The position numbers were made by a program, and so were the translations under genes. The notes under the pieces were generated by a model. That model was given only the letters and a program-made list of their open reading frames with translations. It did no database searches and was not told the DNA's origin. From an uncultured Christensenella sp. (GTDB lineage: Bacteria; Bacillota; Clostridia; Christensenellales; UBA1242): a DNA stretch of 55,574 nt. The number at the start of each line of letters is the position of its first letter. Within the stretch, counting starts at the first letter, position 1. Positions 1 to 11,800 of the stretch are shown here, piece by piece. Location of the stretch: the NCBI GenBank assembly GCA_910584815.1, contig CAJUBT010000001.1, positions 75,214 through 130,787 on the forward strand, written 5' to 3'.

Positions 1-53
1 AAGTGGAAAATGACCAAATTTTTGTGGTGCTATTTAAAGGCGAAAATATTTAA
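1..53 (+). CDS. 3' end of an unidentified upstream gene (partial)
   Basis: Reading frame 3 is open from base 3 to a TAA at 51-53 and encodes the last 16 residues VENDQIFVVLFKGENI. The other two forward frames are less protein-like. A strong terminator follows eight bases later, which supports this being a genuine gene end. The fragment is too short to name a family. Confidence 0.55.
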   Translation, partial: VENDQIFVVLFKGENI

Positions 54-60
54 AATTTAA

Positions 61-100
61 AAAAATTCTTATTATTTATTTAATAAGAATTTTTTATTTT
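61..100 (+). terminator. Intrinsic terminator of the upstream partial gene
   Basis: A 14-bp perfect stem (61-74 paired with 81-94) with a 6-nt loop, ending in a T-rich tract. It lies just after the stop codon at 51-53. Confidence 0.75.
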
Positions 101-293
101 TAGTTAATAAAACAAGCTGTAGTTTTAAAAATGTAAATTCAAAAACTAAATTTTTGTATTATGTTATTTTAATGTAAATTTTTGTTATTTAAAAAATAAA
201 ATAAAATAAAATTTATTAATTTTTTTGCTTGATTGGGTTAGGCGTAAATTGTAAAATAATTGTATATAAAGATATGAAAAGAAGGTACCGATT

Positions 294-1057
294 ATGGAGA
301 GAATAGCGCTTATAGCGGATGTTCATTCTAACATTGTGGCACTTAAAGAAGTGCTAAAAGATATTGAAAACGAAATATTTCCAAAATTTTTTGCCTTGGA
401 GATTTGGTTTTAAAGGGGGCTTCTCATTGTGAGGTTGTTGATTTAATTAAACAGAAGTGTGAAGTTGTGCTAAAAGGCAACTGCGATGATTATGCCGTTA
501 ACGGCTTTAATGAACACACCAAATGGCATAATAATAAACTAGGGGTAGAAAGGGTAGCGTACTTAAATAATTTGCCTTTATATAAAGATATTTATATAAG
601 TGGTAGTTTTATACGAATGTTCCACGCTACTAAAAATAATTTGAATTTAAGAATTTTTGATAACTCAAGTTTAGATGAAAAATTAAAATTGTTTTATGAT
701 GAAGAAAATTCCCCAGATATCATTTTTTATGCCGATATACATAAACAATATTTACAGAAAATTAAAAATAAAACAATAGTTAATATAGGTAGTGTTGGTA
801 ACCCTCTTGAAATATCTAATGAAATTGATGAAGGAATAGATATGAAAGAAATTACTCAGGCACACTATTGTGTTGTTGAAGGCGAATTGAACTCTAAAAA
901 AACTGGTGCTTTATCTATTCAATTTGTTCGTGTTCCTTATAACATAAAAAGAGAGCTGGAACTTGCTAAGAAAAATAAGTCGCCTGACTATGAAAGTTAT
1001 GAAAGAGAATTAATGTTTGCAAAATATAGAGGGAAAACTGTTTCTGTTAAATTATGA
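294..1057 (+). pseudogene. Metallophosphatase family protein, frameshifted near the N-terminus
   Basis: Calcineurin-like phosphodiesterase of the YfcE/MJ0936 type. Translation from ATG 294 (preceded by AGAAGG at about 280) gives MERIALIADVHSNIVALKEV, which carries the DxH metal motif, but it terminates after about 37 residues. The rest of the protein continues from about 385 in the -1 frame with GDLV, GNCDDY, an H-A motif (MFHATK), ADIH and NIGSVGNP, all expected metal-site or fold motifs in the right order. Adding one T to the six-T run near 388-394 would join the halves as PKFFCLGDLVLKG. The gene is therefore either inactivated, subject to slippage in the T run, or affected by an assembly error. 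A separate product starting at 404 would lack the first metal motifs and is unlikely to be active. Confidence 0.78.
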
Positions 1058-1468
1058 TAATTAGCCTTTTAATAAGAAAGATAAAATATAATTATAAAGT
1101 TTAATTTTTAATTGTTATTTATATTAGTTGTAGAAGTTAATTTTAAGAAAATTTTTATTAATTAAGTAACTTATTACTTAGCTAGTGTAATTTAATAATA
1201 AAGTTGTTAGAAAAAAGTTTTATGCTTTAAATTATTTTTTTTAAACTTTATTACTAAGTTTTTATATTTAAAACTTTTAACTAGCAAAAAATATTTGTTG
1301 TAGAAATAGTGCTGTTATTTAATAATATTGGTTGGTAAAAACTAGATATTTTAAATTAAATAAATTATAAGAAATTGAAAGGTAGGAAATAGTTTGAAAG
1401 TTTTAAAATTTATTTAGATTAATTTAGTAAAAATTTTAAATAAAAATATAAATAAAGGAAGAATAAAA
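1058..1468. other. Non-coding AT-rich gap with a nested inverted repeat
   Basis: No convincing gene is present. A nested inverted repeat spans 1181-1285: GCTAGT (1181-1186) pairs with ACTAGC (1280-1285), and inside it TAATAAAGTT (1196-1205) pairs perfectly with AACTTTATTA (1244-1253). It lacks a clean U tract, so it is not an obvious terminator. A good ribosome binding site (AAGGAAGA) precedes the next gene. Confidence 0.4.
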
Positions 1469-2206
1469 ATGAAACTTAAATTAGTAGGAACTGGGGCAAT
1501 TAGCGGGGTAGACCGTAGTGCGTGTAGTTTAATTGATAACAAAATTATGGTGGACTGTGGAAATGGCTTAATTAAAACCCTTATAAAACAGGGTGTTGAA
1601 ATTATGAATATAGAAGCAATTTTTATTACTCATTTACACGCAGACCATTTTTTTGATTTGCCTTTTTTGGTTTTGTTAAGGTCTATATCCAGTGTTAACA
1701 ATTTATTAAAAATATATTGTCCAGTTGGAACAGAAAAAATTATTGAACATCTTTGTGATGATTATGTTTCTGGAATTGCTGGCTCTTATAATCAATGGAA
1801 AACCAAAGGAAGTTTAGAATTTTTTGAGTTTGAAAATTTGAATAACGAGAAAGTTTTGGAAACTTATTTTGTAACCTCTTTTAAAGTTTGTCACGGAAAT
1901 AAAAGCCCAGCATATGGTTATGTAATTAAACACGAAAATAAAGCAGTAGGTTTTTCTGGAGATTCTAGCCTTTGTGCTGGCGTAGAGGAAATTGTGAAGA
2001 ATAGTGATGTTAGTGTGTTAGATATGTTTTCTTTAAACGCAACACACGCACATATGAGTGTGCTAGATATAGAAAAATTATGTTTAGAAAATAAAACCAA
2101 AACTATTGTTTCTACTCATTGCACAACTCAAGCAAAAATTGATGCAAAAGAAAGAAACATTAAAAATCTTATAATAGCTGAAGATGGTTTAGAAATTGAA
2201 GTTTAA
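1469..2206 (+). CDS. Metallo-beta-lactamase fold hydrolase, RNase Z-like
   Basis: A 245-residue cytoplasmic protein with the beta-lactamase-fold zinc site: THLHADHFFD at about residues 54-63, a later His in VCHGNKSPAYGY (about 141), GFSGDSS (about 163-169, the bridging Asp) and a C-terminal STHCTT (about 215). The opening LVGTGAISGVDRSACS resembles the GTG...P/R...S start of RNase Z and related proteins. It is shorter than the roughly 300-residue tRNase Z and lacks an evident exosite arm, so tRNA 3' processing is not assured; a general hydrolase of the ElaC-like group is the safe call. Start chosen by AAGGAAGA about 9 nt upstream. The gene appears to stand alone. Confidence 0.85.
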   Translation: MKLKLVGTGAISGVDRSACSLIDNKIMVDCGNGLIKTLIKQGVEIMNIEAIFITHLHADHFFDLPFLVLLRSISSVNNLLKIYCPVGTEKIIEHLCDDYVSGIAGSYNQWKTKGSLEFFEFENLNNEKVLETYFVTSFKVCHGNKSPAYGYVIKHENKAVGFSGDSSLCAGVEEIVKNSDVSVLDMFSLNATHAHMSVLDIEKLCLENKTKTIVSTHCTTQAKIDAKERNIKNLIIAEDGLEIEV

Positions 2207-2868
2207 AGGTTAAATTATAAAACTATATTTTTTAGATTTGATTTGAACCATTTTAATAGAACTATGTTTTTTTAATTATAGAAAATATTTTACATAAGAA
2301 TTACATTTACTTTGCCTTTTAAGTATAAGCAAAAGAAGAGGCTAGGGGTGTGGTTCTTATTTTTATTTTATATTATAACAAAAAATTTTTCATTGTTTTT
2401 TAAAGTTCTAAAACGCATTTTTTAATGTTGCCTTTTAAATAAAAAAATAAAAAAATTTATGATATAAATATTTAGTTTTTTTACTAAAAAAAATGTTTTA
2501 TTAACTGTGTTTTTTGTTGCTTGATTTTATTTTTTTTTCTATAATAATACTATAGTAATTGATGTAAAATTTTATTATTTTTTAAAGTAAGTTTATTGGC
2601 CTTTTTTGTTGTTGTTAGAACTAATTTTTTAAGCGCTAATTTTATTCTTTTTTTTTAAATTAAAATATGCTTACTATTTAGAAAAAATCAAGTAAAACGA
2701 AATATTGAAAAGATTGTAAATTAAAGGTAAATTAATTGGTTAAAAAAATTATTGTTTATATAATTATTTTTAAATAGTTTATAGTAAAATTAATATAAAA
2801 GTGAAATAATAACTTTAGGTTTTATGTTTTGAGTTTATATAAAAAACAAAGGGGGAAAAGGTTAAATT
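2207..2868. other. Long AT-rich intergenic region upstream of the giant surface-protein gene
   Basis: No gene was recognised in these 662 bases. A relatively G-rich patch (about 2335-2362, containing GAGGCTAGGGGTGTGG) stands out from AT-rich flanks, but I cannot assign a structure. The 3' end contains the presumptive promoter of the giant gene and its strong ribosome binding site (GGGGGAAAAGG at about 2851-2861). Confidence 0.4.
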
Positions 2869-5800
2869 ATGAAAAGCATTTTTAGCAAAAAAATTTTGCT
2901 TTGCCTAACATCCTTCTTTGTTTTTTTATTTGTTACTTTTTGTGGAATTTTATTGCCTATAAACATAAAAAGTTCTTTTGCTTTCACATCAGAAAATGCG
3001 GGTAGTGATGCTGTTAAAATTAATGAACTGTGGTTAGATAGCGTTAAAAAATTTAATGGTGATAATGTAAATTTGTTGCTTCAATTAATATCTAACGATG
3101 TTTCTTCAAATGTGTTTGATTTATCTAAAATTAAACAACAAGCAACTGCAACTAAAAATGCAAGTGAAATTAGGCAAACAGAATTAACTGCAACATTTAA
3201 TGGCATAAGTCTACAAAAATCAAACGGACAAGATATAATTGTAACCCTAGGTGGTTTAGATTGGACTGTTACATATTTATCGCAAGACCAAAATAACAAC
3301 CCAATTTTAACATTATGGCTTGCAAATAGTGAGCAACTTAGTGGAAAGGTTTACTATAGCACAGGCTATGGCACAGATAATTATACCACTTCTACTTATG
3401 GAGTTAATGGTACAGCGCGTTGGAGTTTTAGAAATGGTAGCCCAAGTGGAACTTCTGGCAAAACAGATTATCCAGATAATATGTATGCAACAAGTTATAT
3501 GCGTAGCATAATTTTAAATAATGGTGGAGTGTGGTCTCAATCTACTGGTGGTGGCGTTGTTAGCAATTGGGAAAAAACTCCTGACAATGCTTTTGCTCCT
3601 TTTACAGTTTCACAGGAAGGAGAGTTTAATGATATTGTAGATTTTATTGTTACTCCAAGTGATGTTATGTGGCAAAAAAATCAAAGTTTTATTAATCAGT
3701 TCTCACAAGATGTTGTGGAAAGTATGTTTTATTATAACCGTTCAAATGAAGCGTGGGATACTGAAACATCAAGTGATGGCTTTTTAACTGCAAGTTATAA
3801 TTATGCAACAAAGCCTAATAGTGATGTTTGGAAAAATGATACCTTATGGTTGCCTTCTCTTACAGAGGTTGGTTATAGCATCGCCGATGGAATTTGGGCA
3901 ACATCAAAAAGTCAGCGTAGTGAGGAAGCTGTTAACACTGGTTTTCGTACTGCTGCTGCAAATAACAACACTCAAGTTGCTTATGTTGGTTTTAATAGTG
4001 ACAATGCACAACATTCACCTGTTGATAATTCCTATAGTGTTCGCCCAGCCTTGCATTTAAATTTAAACACTGTTGTTGAACACACAACTACAGAAAGAGA
4101 TATTTCCTTGTGTGAATTTAACACCCTTAATGCACAGCAATGGAACCCAGTTAAAAATATTATTCCAGAAATAACTGTAACCGATAATTTATTTGTGTTT
4201 CAACCAATAAAAGATGTTGACTATAAAATTGTTGTGCCAGAAATTACAGGCCCTGGAATAGTTGAAATAAGGGTTGTTGGGCAGGATAGATATAAGGGCG
4301 AAAAGATTGTTACCTTAGAACTTACAGAAAGAGAATTAAGCCTTGCACTTAAAGATAATAACCTAGAAATTGAAGACCAAACTTTCTGTAACGATTACAT
4401 AACTCCTGTGTTTGAAAATTTAAAAGACTATGGCTATTTAGCACCAGATGGAGATGTTAAAGTTGATGAAACTGGAACTCCAACAAATTTGGTGCAGAAT
4501 ACCGATTATACTTTAAGTTATGAAAATAACTTTGATAAAGGCGTTGCAACTATAACAATAACTGGAATTAATAAGTATACAGGAACAGCTACCACAACTT
4601 TTAACATTATAACAGCAAGTATTTTAGAAGGAAGTTTAACCTTAAATAAAAACTCTATTGAATATTATTATGGCGAAGACCTTTTAAAAGAAATTGTTGA
4701 AACTTTTGTTTTAGATGACTTAACTCTTGTAAAAAATAAAGATTATACAATTAACTATTATAACGAACTAAACGAAGAAATGGTTTTAACAACCATAACG
4801 GAGATAGGTAATTACTATGCTGTAGTAACAGGTATAGGAAATTATAGAGATAGCAAAACAATAAATTTAGAAGTTACTAAAGCAACATTAAAGGATGAGT
4901 TTATTACCTTAGAAAATAGTTCCTATACATATACTGGTTTTAGCATAAAACCTAATTTTGTTGTTAGTTTTAAATATATTGTTGGTGAAATAGATGAAAC
5001 TAGCAAAACTTACACTTTTAAAGAGTTTGAAGATTTTACAACCGAGTTTGGTGATAATATACTTGTTTCAACTGGTGGAACTGTAACTATTACAGGAACA
5101 GGAAAATTTAGAGGAACAGCAAATGTTGCATTTGAAATTTCACCTAAAAACATTGATAGTGAAGACATTGTGGCTAGTGATATTGAAAATCAAAATTATT
5201 TTGTTTCGGCATTAACACCAGATTTTACATTAACTGATAATACAAGAAATATAACTCTTGAACTTAATTTAGAATACAAAGTTGTTTACAGCGAAAATGT
5301 AAATGTTGGCACTGCCGTTATAACAATATCTGGTATTGGAAATTATAGTGGAACAAGAATTAAAAATTTTATTATTATTGAAAGAGATATTAATCTTGCA
5401 ACATTTGATGCAATTGAAAACGAAACCTATACTGGCGATGCTTTAACTCCAACTTTAACCATAAAAGATAGAGAAAATAAAACTCTTGAATTAAATTTAG
5501 ATTTTGTTGCAGAATATTCTAACAATATAAACATAACTAATGAGGCTATTGTTGTTGTAACTGGAATTGGTAATTACACAGGAACAAAGCAATTAACTTT
5601 TGTTATTGACCCTCGTAGCATTGCTAGTGGAGTTGTAAGTTTAAATCCACAAACTGAAGTGTTTAATGGTTCTAGTTTTTCTCCGCAAGTTACTTTAACT
5701 TTAGATGGGGTTGAGATAGAGCAGAATATAGATGAAACAAATGTTAATTATGAGATTGAATTTTATTTTAACAACAACAAAGTTTCTGAAATGATTAATG

Positions 5801-8800
5801 TAGGGGTTTACACCATAAAAGTTATTGGTAAAAATAACTATAGTAGAGAAACTTCTACAACTTTTGAAATAACAAAATATGATATTAGTAACACAACAGC
5901 AAATGAATATACAAACACTTATAGTTATAATAAATTAACCCAAACTCCAACAATTACATTAAATTATGGTGAACTTGTTTTAGAAAACGAAAAAGATTTT
6001 ACAACCGCATATTTTAAAGAAGGTGTTGGCTCTGGCGATAATGTAACTTTAACACAAGTAACAAATCCAACCGATGCAGGCACTTACCAAATTGTTTTAA
6101 CAGGTATTAATAACTATAAAGGAGAATTTAAAAATTTAAGTTTTACTATAACAACAATAAGTTTAGATGATTGTGTTGTAACTTATAGCAATGCTTTAAA
6201 TTTAGATGATTTAACTTTTGATAATTCAGCAAAAAAAGCAGAAATAACAAGCATAAAAATTGGGGATGTTGAAGTTTTAGATGTTTCGACAGATAGTATT
6301 AAAAGACAATATGTAACAATAACTTTTTTAAGAAATGAAAACACAACCAATAATTTTATAAATGTTGGCGACATTACAATTTCTGTTACTCCAGCCACTC
6401 AAAACTTAACGGGCAGTTATTCAAGAACTTATACCATTAAACAAAAGAATTTGGAAGAAGCAAAAACAAATGGTTCTTTAAAAATTACAGGCATTGAAGA
6501 TAGAACTTATACAAGGCAAAAACAAGTTTTTAATATTACAATTGTAGATGAAAGTGCCAATAACTACACTTTAATTAACGCGAAAGATTATTCTATTACA
6601 ATTACTGATGATTGCATTTATGTTAAACAAAATATTGAAATTACAATTTCATCTGTAGCTACAGGAAATTACATAGGCACTATTGTAGAAACTTTTAGCA
6701 TTGTTAAAGCAGTTGTTGATAGTTTTACTTTGCAAAATTCAAGTGGAGTTTATAATGGCAGAGTGCATACAATTGTACCTGTTGTAAAAGCTGGGCAACT
6801 TGTTTTAAGTTGCAATGAAGATAATAGTGAATATGCTTTTACTTTAACAAAAAATGGCAAACCTACAGTAGAGTTAGATTTAATAAATTTTGGTGAAATT
6901 ACAGTTACAGTAAGTTTAGTAGATACCGATAATTTTGATTTGGCAGAAACTTTTAATAACACCCAAATTTACACCATAAATTCTGTTGAAGTTAGCACAA
7001 TTACCTTAAGGCAAAGGTCAGTGCAATACGATACTTTACCACACACTATTGTTATAGATAAAGTTACAACTAAAAATGGTATTGCCTTATTAACAGATGA
7101 ATATACCGTTAAGTATAATGGAACGAGTGAGAACACTTATATAAATGCAACAACTGTTGTGGTGGAAGTTACTGGGCTTGGTAACTATACTGGCACAGCA
7201 ACAACTAATTTTGTTATCACGCCAAGGCCAATTAAAAATACAGAAATTGCATACTATATTGCAAACGATGATGGCTCTGCTTCAACAAATTTAATTGCAC
7301 TAACAAACAAATATAAAGGTGAATATGTTGTGCCAGATATAAATATTGCAGAAGGTGGCACAAATTTAAAAATAGATACAGATTATACCTTTGGGGTGTA
7401 CTTAACTTCCGACAAACAACATATTAACAATTTATACAAAACTGATGGATATTTAGAGGTTGGTTCTTACCAATTTATAACAACTGGTAAAGGTAATTTT
7501 TCTGGCACTATAACTCAAAACTATGTTGTTACTGTTGCAGATTTTAACCAAACTACAATAGCATTTAATGTTCCTAACGAAATGCTTTATACTGGAGATG
7601 CAATAACAGTAAACTTTGAAGATGAGGCTGTTAGCGTAAATTACACAAAATCAGGGCATTTACCAATTGCTTTGGAATTAGGTACTCATTTTAAATTTTA
7701 CACAGGTTATATAGAAGTAACCTTTAAACCAGGTTCTTTAACAGAAATTGAAAGTGCTGTAACTTTAACAAACCAAATTGAAATTAATAATAAGAAAGAT
7801 AACGATAATGTTTTTTATGTAACTAATGGTTATTTTAACAATGTTCAAGTTGGCATTGCTACAGTGGTTATAACAGCTAAATCTGGAGTGAGTTATCAAA
7901 CAGGAAATGTTGTTGTTGCACAGTTTAGAATTAATCAAGTTGAATTTACAGTTGATAATTTAGAAATTACGAATTTAGAAAATTCCTATGTTTATACAGG
8001 TAGTAATATAACTCCTAATTTTTATTTAAAATCTTTACAAACAAACAAAACTCTTAGTTTACAAACCGATTATAATATTGAATATATAACTAACAATGTA
8101 AATGTTGGGCAAGTTTCTTTTAAAGTTACGGGCGTTGGTAATTACACAGGAAGTGTTACTTATGAAGATAAGTTTAGCATTACTGCAAAGCAAATAGAAA
8201 AAAATATGTTTCAAATTTCACCAGATGAAGTGTACTCTGGTTATGAACAAAAACCAACAGTAAGTGGAACTTTTAATAGTAAAAGTTTGGTGTTGGATGC
8301 TGATTTTTCTATAACCTTTAAAAGAGATAATGAAGTTACAAATAACTTTACAGATGCTGGCATTATTGTTATAACCCTTAAGGGTTTAGGTAATTTTTCT
8401 GGAGAGATAAGTCATAATTATACAATAAATAAACTACAGATTTCTACTTTACAATTAAGTAAAACAACTACAATTTATACTGGGGAAGACCAAAGACCTA
8501 ACATTCTTGTTTTAGATGGTAACGGAAACGCCTTAACTAAAGGTTTTAAGTTACAATTTAGTAGAAATAATGTTATTGATGAAACAGAGAATTTTACAGA
8601 TGTGGGTGAAGTGGAAATTTCTGTTATTATTACAGATACATTAAATTATGAATTAAAAGAATCTAGTTTAACAGGTAGTTTTACAATAACAAAGGCAACA
8701 TTGTCATCTGCAACTGTTTCTTTAGATAACACAACCCTTGTTTACACTGGTAACAGCCTTAGCCCAAATATAACTGTGGAACTTAATGGAGATGTTATTG

Positions 8801-11800
8801 AACCATCTAATTATGAACTTGAGTTTAGTTTAGAAACTGAACAAGGGGAAACCATAGTTGGCGAAATGATAAACACTGGCAGTTATGTTATAAAAATTAA
8901 AGGAGTTGGAAATTTCGACGGAGAGTTGCAAACACACTTTACCATTACAAGATATGATATAAGCAGTTCTAGTACAGTTTTACCTACCGATTATGAAAAA
9001 ACTTTTATGTATAATGGTAGTGTTCAAAAACCAACAATAATTTTAAAATATGGCAACCAAACATTAGTAGAAAAAGAAGAGTTTACAATTACCTATAGGA
9101 AAGAACATTTATTGGGTGCTATAGTTGAAGAGCCAACCGATGCAGGAACATACTTTATTGTTTTAATGGGTATGGGCAATTATACTGGAATTGTTAACAG
9201 TTTAACTTTTGAAATTAAACCTTTAAGTTTAAATGGCGAAAATGCAGAAATTACTTTTGTTGGGTTAGATAATATTGAAGATGTAGACTATACCTTTAAT
9301 GGAACAGAACAAAAAATACAAATTGCAAGCATAAGAATTAACGATATAGAGTTTTTTGACACAGAGGGAGATTATATATCTGTTATTTATAAACGCAATT
9401 CGGAAATTACAGAAGATTTTATTTCAGCAGGTGTTATTAACATAAGGGTTGAAGCAAACAATAACGATAATATAGCAGGCTTTTACGATTATTCTTACAC
9501 TATTAAACAAAAAGCATTTGATAGTGGCATAATTAAAGTTAGTGGGTTGGAAGATAGACCTTATAACAGAGAAAAACAAATTTTTGATATAACTCTTTTA
9601 GATGAACAAGCAAATAATTATGAACTAAAACAAGATAAAGATTATACTATAACATTTAGTAGCGACTGCATTAATGTTGAAAAAGATATTGTTGCCACCT
9701 TTACGCCAATCAATGGAAACTATAAAGGGCAAGCCTTCACAAAAACATTTTCAATAAATAAAGCAGTTATAGATAGTTTTCAACTTACTGTTAATAAAAG
9801 CGTTTATTTCTCAACTCCACACAACATAACAGCCACTGTTAAGGCTGGAGAATTTGAAATTTACGACACAGAAACCTATAACGAATATCAACTAATTTAT
9901 AGAAGGGAAGGGAGTGCTGTTACCAATTTAACAAGTGTTGGAGATATTGAAGTTGAACTTGTTCTACTTGATACAACAAATTATGAGTTAAAACAAGGCT
10001 TGGTTACAAGGTTAACATATACAATAACAAAAGCTGAAATAAGCTCGATAACATTAACAGATACAGGTGCTGAATTTAATAATCAAAACCACACAATTGT
10101 TATAGATAGTGTTAAAACAAAAAATGATTTAAATCTTAAAACTTCCGACTATGTTGTTTCTTATATTGTTGGTGAAAGTGAAACTAATAATGCAACCTAC
10201 AAAAATGCCTGCACTATTACTGTAAAAGTTGTTGCAGCAGAAAATGGCAATTTTACAGGCACTGCAACTACCACCTATACCATTACTGCAAGAGAAATTG
10301 TTGAAACTAATGTTTCTTATTTTGAAGCAGATGAATTTGGCAATGCAACAGAAACACAGTTTAATTTAATTGCTAAATATAAAGGCAAAAAGGTGGCACC
10401 TTATGTTAGTTTAAATTTTGATGATGGCGAAAATTATGTTTTAAATTTAAATAATGAAAGTTTAGATGGTGACTATTCCTTTGGCATCTTTACTTTGGAA
10501 GATTATAACTCTAGCAAAGCAAACAATTTGTTTGGCAAAGAAACCTACTTACTGGCTGGTGAATATGTTTTTGTGGTTATGGGTAAAAATAATTTTACAG
10601 GTGAAATAACTGCAAATTATAAAGTAGAGCCTGCTGATTTTAACGAAACCACAATAGAACTTACAATTCCAAAAACTGTAGATTTTACAGGCAGTGAAAT
10701 TACTGTTGATTTTGAAAGTGAAGAAGTAAGTGTTATTTATAAAAAAACAAGTGAGGAAACTCCACTTAGTTTAGCTTTAGATGTAGACTTTAAATTATTT
10801 AACGGTTTTGTTGAAATAACATATTTAGAAGATAACACAATTTCTTCCTATCGTGTTATAACCGAAGAAGAATATAACATTTTAAAAACAAGTAAAACAT
10901 CAAGTGTTTTAAAAATTATTAATGGTTATGCAAATAACATTGCCTCTGGTGTTGCAACATTGGTTATTACTGGGGCAGAACCAAATTTTGAATTAGACAC
11001 AATTATTTTAACCCAGTTTACAATTAATAGGGTTACCTTAGATGCAACTATAACTGGAATAGATGAAACCTATACTTTTACTGGTTATGAAATTATTCCT
11101 GAAATTGTTGTTACAAGTAACGACACTGGCTTAACTCTTGTTGAAGGCGTTGACTATACTATAAAATACACAAACAACACAAATGTTGGCTATGCGGGCT
11201 TTTTAATAACAGCAATGAATAACTATAGTGGTGTTGTTGAACGCAATAGGGCTTTTTATATAGAGCCAAAGCAAATTGAAGCTGGAATGTTTACTATAAG
11301 CGAAAATACCATATATAATTTAACAGAACAAAAGCCAGAAATTTCTGCACGCTATAACTCAAAAATTATGGTTGAAGGGGAAGATTTTGAGGTTATATTT
11401 AAACGTGCTGGAGAAGTTACAACAGATTTTACAACGGCTGGAAATATAACTATAGAAATTAATGGTATAAACAATTATTCAAGCGAATACTCAAAAGTTT
11501 ATTCTATAGAAAAGTGGATAATAAAAGAAGTTAAACTAAGCGTTAATGAAGTAACCTATAACGCAACAGAACAAAAACCAAACATTCAAGTTGTTGGAAT
11601 TAACGGAGAAGAAATTAATAGTGCAGGTTATGAAATTACTTATAGCACGCAAGATTTTACTAATGCTGGTTCTATTATTATTTTTGCAAATGTTGTTGAT
11701 AATGTAAACTATGCTTTGTTTTCTCAACAAGTTTCATCTGTTTTTAAAATAAATAAAGAAGATTTAAGTAAACTTACAACAACTATTGAAAATCAAACTT

